Source of the DNA: Mycobacterium sp. D16Q13
GTDB taxonomy: Bacteria; Actinomycetota; Actinomycetes; Mycobacteriales; Mycobacteriaceae
Direction: 5' to 3'
Length of the DNA stretch: 64,000 nucleotides
Assembly: GCF_002013375.1 (NCBI RefSeq)
Contig: NZ_MAEW01000003.1
Location: 434,001-498,000 of the forward strand
In this document: positions 8,894-17,300 of the stretch, piece by piece
How the letters are laid out: each line of letters starts with the position of its first letter
Numbering within the stretch: the first letter of the stretch is position 1
Translations under genes and position numbers: made by a program
Notes under the pieces: model-generated
What the model saw: only the letters and a program-made list of their open reading frames with translations
The model's database searches: none
What the model was told of the DNA's origin: nothing

Positions 8894-10057
8894 TCAGTCG
8901 GTTGGCGGGCGGACCACGGCGGTCGCGTCGAGTTGTGCCATCGCCTCGGCCATGTCGAAAGCGTCAGGGACAACCTCACCAAACAGCCGGAGCAGGTGGC
9001 CCGGCGTCGCAATGCCCGACTCTGCGGCGAAAATCAGGGCGGTGGCAGCCGCAGTCCGATCGGACAACGCGACACCGATGTCCCTCAATAGCTCTACCGC
9101 AGCAGCGACGGTATCGTTCGCCGTCCATACCTCGGGCATCCCGGCGACAAGGTCGTCTTTAGGACTCCATGAACGGCCATTGTCGTTCAGCCCGACCGCC
9201 TCTGGTAGCTCACTGCGATACCAGTGCTGGCCGTCGAACCAATAGCAAAACGACAACATGCCCCGTGCCGCACGAGGATCCAGGTACAGGTTGTGCACCC
9301 AGGTGGGTGCCCCTTGGTACAGATCCGGCCACGAGATAGCGCCCCGGTAAGCCGCCGACAGTAAGGGTGAATCGTTGCGGCCACCCGAGAGCACCGCTCG
9401 ACCGCCGGGTAACCGCGCCAATGTACATCCGCCGCTATCACCTTGATGCACTTGGTATGTGGGGTCGCAGCGCGGTCCCACTGCAGAATCGGAGCCGCGA
9501 CACACCGCCGCCAATACCGCGGTGCGTGCCCACAGCAACGGCAGAGCTGGGATTTCGTCATCGGCTTCACGGGCGCCACGGACCCCGTCGTCGGCTTGCT
9601 GGAAGGCAACGCGTGCAGGGCGCAGCTGGCGGCCCTCGTTGCCCATATGTGCCAGCAGCCACACTGGCGGGCGGTCACGCGGATACTGCTGGAAGTCGCG
9701 CAGATACGCATCAGCGGGAAGCAATTGGCTGGGCGGGAGTTCGGCGTCGCCATAATCCGGCGCCCCACTGTAATTACCGTTGCTATCGCAATCGATTAAG
9801 AACCGCAGCCACGGCCCATCTCGACCAACAGTCACTCGCCGATGCTCACGCATGGGCTGCACCATCTTCGAGGTCGCCGGAATCGTGACGCTGCCGTCGG
9901 CAGTCACGGCGACGGCCTGGGCGATCTCCTCCCCACCGGCCATGCTGAATGCGGCGTGCACCGTCTGCCAGCCCGGTGACGCGGCTAACACCAGCGCCTC
10001 CAGCGTTTTCTCGATTAACGCTCGGCTGTCTGCGCCCATAGTTTCCTCTACAGTCAC
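8894..10057 (-). CDS. DUF600/YezG-like protein, copy 1
   Basis: A 387-residue soluble protein. The N-terminal 150 residues look like the DUF600/YezG immunity fold: a G-W-x-x-V-x-x-x-F helix-strand, then a W-x-R-x-x-x-D/N strand and a D-Y-G-D-x-x-L/F-P motif. The central part contains R-A-V-L-S-G-G-R and D-S-P-L-L motifs shared with the protein at 10770-11987, so the two are paralogues over most of their length. The GTG start overlaps the preceding stop by 4 bases (GTGA), so it is translationally coupled. YezG-type proteins neutralise toxins secreted by type VII systems; the target here is unknown. Confidence 0.5.
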   Translation of the reverse strand: MTVEETMGADSRALIEKTLEALVLAASPGWQTVHAAFSMAGGEEIAQAVAVTADGSVTIPATSKMVQPMREHRRVTVGRDGPWLRFLIDCDSNGNYSGAPDYGDAELPPSQLLPADAYLRDFQQYPRDRPPVWLLAHMGNEGRQLRPARVAFQQADDGVRGAREADDEIPALPLLWARTAVLAAVCRGSDSAVGPRCDPTYQVHQGDSGGCTLARLPGGRAVLSGGRNDSPLLSAAYRGAISWPDLYQGAPTWVHNLYLDPRAARGMLSFCYWFDGQHWYRSELPEAVGLNDNGRSWSPKDDLVAGMPEVWTANDTVAAAVELLRDIGVALSDRTAAATALIFAAESGIATPGHLLRLFGEVVPDAFDMAEAMAQLDATAVVRPPTD

Positions 10058-10773
10058 GCGGACGCCTCTTCCAAGAACCCTCGTTCGACGAGTTGTCGGA
10101 AGGTGGGGGTTTGGCCGTCGGGCGCGATGAACACGTATTGGGTGCCCCCACCGGGGCCGGCTGCTTCGCCTGCAATCTCGGATCGTTCGATTCGCCAGCC
10201 GGGTGGCAGTCCCTTGTCGGCACGCACTGTGAACGTACGGTGCTTGGCCCGGAACAGGTCTCGGGGAATCGCACGTTCACGACGGGAGGTGACCGTCGGT
10301 GTCAACGCGGTTCGGTCTCGCCATCCGAGGCCGTCGTCGAGTCTTAATCCATCGAGTTCGTCGATCTCGGAGTCAGCGAGGTTGTGGATAGTTCCTTGCA
10401 CCGCATAGCGTTTGACCACGTCGCGGCGGCGGGGGGTGACGTTTAGTTTCGCATTTTCAAACCAGGTGTCGATGACGGTTGCGATGGCCCACCAGGATGC
10501 GCCGCCGATGGCCAGGGTGATCCACGGGTAATAGAACGTGATGCCGGGATTTCGCCAAGCCAACACGATGCCGATGAGGTATTCGGTAACGACCAGCACC
10601 GGGGGAAGGATGACGGCGACGACGACCAGGTAGGACTGAATCGCCGGAGAGTCCTCGTGGACTGCATCGCCTATCAGCATGGCAAACGGTGCGACGCTGA
10701 CGACGACCCCAACTCCAATGAGCACAGCGACGAATCCGGCAATGGTCAGCACGGTATCGAGGGTGGGACTCAT
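10054..10773 (-). CDS. Membrane protein with TNT-like C-terminal segment
   Basis: A 239-residue protein. Three or four hydrophobic segments fill residues about 5-110, followed by a cytoplasmic or external soluble part. The last 50 residues (L-P-P-G-W, then G-P-G-G-G-T-Q-Y, then Q-L-V-E-R-G-F-L) align well with the C-terminal half of the TNT domain of the large toxin at 14346-20129 (FGQPGGANQW and QLL..). The N-terminal part of the TNT domain, including its Arg/Tyr region, is not seen, so NAD+ glycohydrolase activity is doubtful. The gene is coupled by 4-base overlaps to both DUF600-like neighbours. It could be a decoy or an inactive remnant. Confidence 0.5.
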   Translation of the reverse strand: MSPTLDTVLTIAGFVAVLIGVGVVVSVAPFAMLIGDAVHEDSPAIQSYLVVVAVILPPVLVVTEYLIGIVLAWRNPGITFYYPWITLAIGGASWWAIATVIDTWFENAKLNVTPRRRDVVKRYAVQGTIHNLADSEIDELDGLRLDDGLGWRDRTALTPTVTSRRERAIPRDLFRAKHRTFTVRADKGLPPGWRIERSEIAGEAAGPGGGTQYVFIAPDGQTPTFRQLVERGFLEEASA

Positions 10774-11987
10774 CCGGTCACACCGGCAAGGCGAAGTTGG
10801 TCATGCGCGGCCCGCAGGTCGACGTTGGGGTAGCCAGCGAACACAGCGGTGAGTAATTCTGGGGTGACAGTGCGAGCCTCGGCTGCGGCCAACAGTTGCC
10901 CGCAGGCCCATTCGGAGCCCGATCCGACCACGGTCGTCATAGCCGCAATGCATTCCTTGGGGGTCCAGATCGGCGGCAACGGGTCATCGAGTTCGTCGAA
11001 GGTATCGGTGTCTCCGCGCCACCACTGCCCCTCGGTCCACCAGTAGCAAAAACTCAGCAGTCCGTTTTGGTTGCGGCTGTTGAGGACGGTGTCGTTGACC
11101 CAGTCCGGGGCGCCGCGATATAAGTCCGGCAGCGGTTGGTGTCGTTGGTAGGCCGCGGCGAGTAGCGGTGAGTCCCATCGCCCACCCGAAAGTACTGCCC
11201 GCTCACCCGGCAGCAGACACAGAGTGGAGCCGCTGCGTGCATCGGATTCGTACCAGGCGACACCGGCATCGATCCGCGGACCCCACGGCGAGCGGGCTCC
11301 GCTGTATACCGCGGCCAGCACGGCCCAACAGACGAACGTCTGCGGTAGGGGTTCGATGTCGTCGGTACTGACGCCATGTCGACCGGCAGCGGTGTCGGCG
11401 ACCGCATCCGCTGCGGCTTGGGCCGGTGTGCGTCCCTGGGCGGCCGGCCCGGCCATATAGCCGGCCAGCCAAATCGGCACTTGGGGGCGCGGGTAAGTGG
11501 CGATATCGGCGCGGTAGTTCTCGGCCGGTTGTAGCTGGTCATCGGGAAAAGGCTGGTCACCGTAGTCGTAACTGACCTGTAGGCGACCCTGATTGGTCAC
11601 GTTCAGCAGTAGCCGCCACCACGGCCCAGCTGACATCTGTGCACTCACGTCGCGTTGTTGGGCAACCTGCGCCATGATCGACGCGGGCACCGTCACCGGC
11701 CGCGATCCCTCGGACGTGATGAACCCGCAGGTGGCACTGCCTGCCCGGATCGTCAACGCAAACACAACGGTGAATTCCAACCACCCCGGCGGGCCCAACG
11801 CCGCGATGTCCCGAACGATCGGGTCGACCATCGCCGAGGCCTGCGCCCTAATCTCTTCGTCACGGGCGGTCGTACCTGGGTCAGAATCCCCATCATCGAC
11901 ATACGAAACGCTGCGCACCGCACGGGGCGCGCCGCCTGCGGCAGCGTCGTGGGGACGCCCGTCAGGGCTTTCATAGTCAGATGGCAC
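10770..11987 (-). CDS. DUF600/YezG-like protein, copy 2
   Basis: A 405-residue paralogue of the 8894-10057 product. An N-terminal low-complexity acidic extension of about 45 residues precedes the DUF600-like region (G-W-L-E-F-T-V-V-F, then L-Q-V-S-Y-D-Y-G-D-Q). The shared central region has G-E-R-A-V-L-S-G-G-R-W-D-S-P-L-L and L-L-S-F-C-Y-W-W. Its stop overlaps the start of the membrane/TNT-like gene. Two diverged copies with a small membrane protein between them suggest an expanded set of immunity or accessory proteins, but no activity is established. Confidence 0.5.
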   Translation of the reverse strand: MPSDYESPDGRPHDAAAGGAPRAVRSVSYVDDGDSDPGTTARDEEIRAQASAMVDPIVRDIAALGPPGWLEFTVVFALTIRAGSATCGFITSEGSRPVTVPASIMAQVAQQRDVSAQMSAGPWWRLLLNVTNQGRLQVSYDYGDQPFPDDQLQPAENYRADIATYPRPQVPIWLAGYMAGPAAQGRTPAQAAADAVADTAAGRHGVSTDDIEPLPQTFVCWAVLAAVYSGARSPWGPRIDAGVAWYESDARSGSTLCLLPGERAVLSGGRWDSPLLAAAYQRHQPLPDLYRGAPDWVNDTVLNSRNQNGLLSFCYWWTEGQWWRGDTDTFDELDDPLPPIWTPKECIAAMTTVVGSGSEWACGQLLAAAEARTVTPELLTAVFAGYPNVDLRAAHDQLRLAGVTG

Positions 11988-12244
11988 AGTACCGCTCCCC
12001 TCGCCTGATCAGGCATGATCTACTGATCAACCCTTCGTGGTCGCCTGCACTTTTCATCTGCACGTCGTCCAGGTTGCGATACGACAGCGGGATCTCCCTC
12101 AAGTAGCCAGCGTTCGCCAAGTCTACAAGCGAGTACGGGAAGTAATGCTGAATGCCACCACCCCGCCGCCGCGGTGCGGTGCGACCCGACCGGGTTATCT
12201 GAACAACGAGGAGTACGCGATCGTCCACGCCGCACGGCAGTCCA

Positions 12245-13177
12245 CTATCCAGAACTGACGGTCGCCACAATGACCTCGAGGAGTTGGCGGGCCTGATCGT
12301 TGCCGCTCCAGAAACCGCTGACTTGAACGTCGACAACGACGGTGCCGCGGACGGTCAGCGCGCGTTGCGCAGTCCACCCGCCACCGTCCTCTTGGGTGCG
12401 GCGGATCGTCAGCATCTCCCCGGTGTTACTCAAGGGTCCGAACACCCATGAGGAGAGCTGTTCGCCGTGACGGTAGGTGACGCTGCGGCCCACGGCGGCA
12501 GCCCATAGCTGCGCCTGAGCGCGTTGCATACTCGCCGCCGCCTCAGCGGACGGGAAATCGATGACCGCCTCGATGATTTGGGCAGCTGTCGTACCGGGGC
12601 GGCCACCGGCGTTTTCAGTCAGGGTGTGGATTCGCATCCCGGTCCACCCGCAGTGGCCGTAGGCAGACAGCTGCGCCGGGGTAAAGGCGGCCAGACAATC
12701 CCGGTCCGCCAGGCATGCCGAATCGTCGAGCAAGATGTCGCTGGACGCCGACAGTTCCATGCCGGACACACCGAGTAACACAGCGGCCTGCGCGGGCGTG
12801 ACGAGGAGCTCATCGAGTTTGCGTTTCGGCCAGATCCCCAAACGACTGATCACAACGAGGAAGAGGAGACCTGCACCGATCACGGAAAGCACCACACCGA
12901 CCACGATCTGGACCTTGGCGCCCATGTGTTCTTGAGCCAGCTGCCCGTCGTAGTTGGTTTCCCACTGCGAAGCGCGGACGCCGTGGTTCACGCAGGTGTC
13001 TCCGCGGCTCATGGCGATACCGTTGCAGTAGGGCTGATCGCGGTTCAGGTTGTCCAAACCCCAATGTATGACCGTGATTCCAAATGGCAACGTGCCAAGG
13101 AGGATGGCCCAAAGCACGACAGTGGCAATGTTGACGAGGATGGGGGAAGGTGTGCGTTCGCTACCCGACGACATCAC
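12245..13177 (-). CDS. Membrane protein with PknH-type extracellular sensor domain
   Basis: A 310-residue protein with two transmembrane segments (about residues 14-36 and 88-112) enclosing a loop with paired cysteines. The C-terminal half resembles the mycobacterial sensor domain found in PknH and LpqN-like proteins: a phosphodiester-type P-A-Q-A-A-x-L-L-G-V start, two Cys in D-S-A-C-L-A-D-R-D-C, and a later W-A-A-A-V strand. It is probably an exported sensor or binding protein. It lies upstream of the DUF600-like genes on the same strand, separated by 257 bases. Confidence 0.6.
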   Translation of the reverse strand: MMSSGSERTPSPILVNIATVVLWAILLGTLPFGITVIHWGLDNLNRDQPYCNGIAMSRGDTCVNHGVRASQWETNYDGQLAQEHMGAKVQIVVGVVLSVIGAGLLFLVVISRLGIWPKRKLDELLVTPAQAAVLLGVSGMELSASSDILLDDSACLADRDCLAAFTPAQLSAYGHCGWTGMRIHTLTENAGGRPGTTAAQIIEAVIDFPSAEAAASMQRAQAQLWAAAVGRSVTYRHGEQLSSWVFGPLSNTGEMLTIRRTQEDGGGWTAQRALTVRGTVVVDVQVSGFWSGNDQARQLLEVIVATVSSG

Positions 13178-13770
13178 GGCAGCCTAGCTGTCGGCGGACA
13201 GCACATCCGGATGCTCGGCGAGTCGTTGGCTACCAGCCACAGCGGTGCTAGTCCGGCGTGGTGGACTTCGTCGGAGGCCGACGAAATACCTCACTCCTCC
13301 TACGAGGAGGTTTGGGCGACTCCATACCGGACTGCGCCGTAATCGTCATACCCGCCGCAGCAGCGGCATCCAAAAAAACCTTGCGACGCAATTATTCTGC
13401 TCCGCCAGCGGGTCCTTCTCATACGTAAGCCTGTTTATTCCAGTCGTCGCCCGCGTAACGCCACAGGTTCAACTCTGCCAAGCCTTGTTCCCGCGAGCGC
13501 ACCATCGATCTCCCGAACTCTTGATCCCAGTCATCGTGAAGGCGACCACGCCATTGCAGCCCAACCCGCTCGCGGAAGTCGGAGAGATGCCCCGCCAGGT
13601 CACCTTCATTCGGACAAAGAACTGATGATGCATCAGCGGCGAGAGCCTCCGGGACAGTTAGTGATCCAGTCAGTGTCGCGGAAATGCGTCGAGATACCGG
13701 TACCCGCACCTGACTTGTCGAGCGGACCGGCAGAACCGGACAGGGCCGGCGCAACCTTCGTAGAGTCAAC
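13178..13770. other. 593-base stretch without a confident gene
   Basis: No clear gene is seen. On the minus strand an open frame runs from 13805 to 13419. Its last 75 codons look protein-like (acidic, with W-R-G-R-L-H-D-D-W-D-Q-E-F-G-R and L-N-L-W-R-Y), but no good start or ribosome site precedes them. It may be the remnant of a further immunity gene. A small perfect hairpin, CCTCCT-ACG-AGGAGG, lies near 13300. Confidence 0.4.
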
Positions 13771-14349
13771 TCACAGTTGGGAGATGATTGAGGCCGGGAG
13801 TCCATTCAGCAGCAAGTAATTCAACTGCCTGTAAGTCAGTGGCAATAGATGATTCTCAGGTCGAATACCACCGGCTTGCAATACGAAATAGCGGCTCGGG
13901 TCAGATTTCAACTCAAATTTCGACACATAACGATCAAGCGAAACCTGACGCACTCGGGCATCGAGCCCCTCGTCCTCCCAAGCCCATTGAACGGGATCAA
14001 GACGGAAGTCCATACGTAGGCTCTCGCCGAGATCCCAGATGATGTATTTTCCAGCGTCGTCAATATCCGAAAAGAAGGCCACCAAGCTTTCGTGGGGCTC
14101 GTTGCGGCGTTCTGTTGTGGCCCGCAAAACGTTGCATCCACCGTCTTTCGGTTCGACTATTAGCGATGTCCAGCCCTCGCAGGGGTAGCCGTCGCGGAGG
14201 TGAAGTCTGCCGTCTTCCCACACTGCCGCGTTCAGTGAGAGCTGGCCAGCGTAAGAGTAGGTTCGTCGCCAATTCTCGTATTGGCTGGTTAGCTCAACAA
14301 ATCTAGGATCAGCAGCCGCGGCATCCGGGTTCATGACGGTCTCTCTCAT
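13771..14349 (-). CDS. Putative immunity protein for the TNT toxin
   Basis: A 192-residue acidic cytosolic protein with no signal peptide or membrane segment. The ATG overlaps the stop codon of the TNT toxin gene (ATGA), so it is translationally coupled to it. In M. tuberculosis the CpnT toxin gene is likewise followed by a small cytosolic antitoxin gene (IFT, Rv3902c) that blocks the TNT domain. I assign the role from this position; I cannot confirm sequence homology to IFT by eye. Confidence 0.65.
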   Translation of the reverse strand: MRETVMNPDAAAADPRFVELTSQYENWRRTYSYAGQLSLNAAVWEDGRLHLRDGYPCEGWTSLIVEPKDGGCNVLRATTERRNEPHESLVAFFSDIDDAGKYIIWDLGESLRMDFRLDPVQWAWEDEGLDARVRQVSLDRYVSKFELKSDPSRYFVLQAGGIRPENHLLPLTYRQLNYLLLNGLPASIISQL

Positions 14350-17300
14350 CTACCAGTGGTCTCACGAATCAGCCGGTTCTTTAGTAACTGATCAACCGAC
14401 ACTGGGTCTCCGGTGGCTTTGTCGATGACAGCCCACTGGTTGGCTCCGCCTGGCTGACCGAAAGCTGACTTGGCTGGACCGTAGTGCACTTCCCAGTCTA
14501 GTCCATCGGGTATTGGCTTCCCGGTGCCTTCGAATGTGTGGTACTGGTTAGCTACGCCTGGTGGCATGGCACGCGTAGCCAGCGGTGCGCCTTCATCTGC
14601 CATGAATCCACCTCCGTTAGAACCGAGTCGGTCGAGCTGATGTCCGTGAGGAATCCGGTCAATGATGGCGGGCGGTCCGGCGAATCCATTGTTGGGCGCT
14701 TGACCATCCCAGTCCCATCGGGGGTTTCCGTCGCGTCCAGGGACTGTGAATTCGTGTTCGAACTGATCAATGGTGCGGCCAGCCAGTGGGTTGTATCCGT
14801 CGGTGACCTTACTGGGGACGCCACCTTCATGAAGGCGCGCTACATCGTCTGCAGGGTTATGCATAACCTCAAAGGCATGCTGAGGCGATAAACCGTAGTC
14901 CTGACCCTCCACGGCCGGAGCCTTCGCTGGCTGTGGCACTGGGTGCTCGCTCACGTTGAGTGTCGCGGGACCACCCGAGTGGTCACCAGTGTGCTCGCCG
15001 AATGCGGCAGGTTGGGAGCTGTCGGGGTTGCCGGCAATCGCCTGCGTCGGCTCTAGCTCCCGATATCCGTCATGCCAGCGCGGATCCCAGATCTGCCGAT
15101 CCGACGAATACTGGCCGCTGACATCGCGGTCGAGCTGTAGGGGCCTGCCAGCGGCAGGTTCATCGGTACGCCAACCCGCCTGCCAACCGGGGCGCTCATC
15201 AACGGTGCGTGGGGCCTCGTGATGAACCTGGTCGAACTGGCCCGCCCCGATGCGGCCAAAATTCGCCAACGATTCAGTACGCCCGCCCAGGATCGGATCG
15301 AATTTGTAGTAGGCCGTGTGGGTGCTGACAGTGCCATGTTTCCCGAGAAGGTGATCCATGTGCTGGGGGAATTCGGAAGTGACTCGCTGCCCGTTGAATC
15401 CTTCCATGGCCGGATCGAAACCCAGACCACGCCCGAAGAACCGCCCCGCCGAATCGGCGGTGCGGCCACCGAGCATGGTGACCGGGTCTCGCGAGGAAGA
15501 CGCGACGAATACTTTGTCGCCGACACCGAAATCGGCAGCTTTGTGGAGAGGTCCCGCCCCTGGCGATCCGGCCAGCGTGATGCTGCGCACCTCGTTGCCC
15601 AACCTCGCCTCGTGGCCAGCGAAGCTGGTGGTCGTCGTCCCATAGGAGTGGGCGAATATGTCGTTGATGGAGAAGTGGCTGCCATCCCCGGCGATCACAT
15701 CGCGCGCGGCATTGAAGGCGGTGATGTCGCCGTGCAGGATGTCACCACCGGTGCTGGCCAGTTTCGTGTGCGCGACATCCCATAGTCCCTTGATGCCTTG
15801 GGGCGCGTCATAGCCGATCCACGCGATCGACGACACCTTGGTGCCGCCTTGCTCCCAAACAGATTCGAGATGCGCCCTCGCGTTTTCGAGATTGCCTCCA
15901 ATGCTGTCGATCGTCGTCGAGTAGCCCGGCACGTGCCAGGACACTGCATCCGAATGGAAGGGGTTCTCGCCGACGCTGACCACCATCCGCCCGTCGCCGC
16001 CGAAAGCGTGCGGGTCAAATGCCAGGATGTTCACCTCGCCGCCGTGCTCTCGTGCCCAACTGTGCGCGTCATCGAGGGCTCGCTGGATTCCCTCGTAGCG
16101 CTTCAGCTCTTTGCGTTCGCCGCGAGTAAGGTGCTCGCCGGCGTCTTTTCGGGCCTGCAACTCGTCGTGCAGTCGAGTCAGTTCGTGCGTGCTGGCTTCA
16201 GTACGTGCCCACGGCGGAATGCCCTCGGCGTTACCGATCTCGCGGGGATAGGTGTCGATCAGCGCACGCTGCTCTTCACCGCTCAAGCGCTCCCACCAGC
16301 GCGCATTGTCGGCCGACCGCCGCTCGCCGAACGGGTCGTTGCCCAGCTGGTTTCGCACCTCGTCTGGGGAGACCGGCGGATCTCGCCGCCACAGCGCGTC
16401 GTTGGCCATCTCGCGAGCGTGCTCGGCATCGGGATGCGATGTCACGCTCCGTCCCGCCTCGGTGGGATCACTGCCAATACTGGGCTCGGAGCGGGCCGAG
16501 GAATCGTGACCCGAGGACGCTGCCGAACCTTCCGGTGCCGGGTCGCTGCCCGTGGGTGGTTGATCCGAACGCACGCTCTCTGTTGGGGCTAACTCCGGCG
16601 ACGTAGGCGGTTTGTACTCCGGGTCGGCCGCGACTGTTGGTTTAGTCTTTTGAACGGCTGATTCGTCACCGCTGCCCCGGTCTGGATGAGTCCCCCGCCC
16701 GGCCGCAGCATCGTCGACGTGATCCGCGGCGCGATTGGCCTGGAGGTCGTCTCCGAGTCCCCGGGGTCCAGACGACGGGGACTCCGGTTGCTGGTAGTGG
16801 GTCATGGACCCGGTCATCTTGTTTCCGATGCCGTCAACGCCGTACGACATGTGTCTGCCCGGCGCATTACCGTAGTCGGGGGTGAAGACGGCCTCCACGC
16901 ACGCGGCCCAGTCGACCGGTCCCATATTCTCGGTGAGCAGGTGGCTGAGCTGTGTCGGACTGTCAACAGTGTGGGGCGTCCCCTGGATGTCCAGACCATC
17001 GGGAGCGTGCAGTGTGTAGTTGGGCATCTGCTCGCCGGCGGTATACGTCCGCGAATACACGCCGGAAACATCCTGTCCGGTCTCGATCCGGTGGCCCAGC
17101 GAGTCGGTGATCCTCGCGCCATGCTCGCCGTACACCGTGACCGACGTACCTTTGGGGACAACGGTCGTGCCATGCTCCGGGTTATAGGTGCCGTGGCCAC
17201 TGATCTTCACACGCCCGTCGTCGGCCCTGGCTTCCTCGCCGATACCGGGCGGCGGCGCGTCAGACTCGTCGCGATGGGCCGGAACCGACGAGTCACCGTG

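Noticed and set aside
11988..12336. Minus-strand frame between the DUF600-like copy 2 and the sensor-domain gene
   Set aside because: It overlaps the end of the sensor-domain gene, has no ribosome site and no recognised motif; treated as intergenic.
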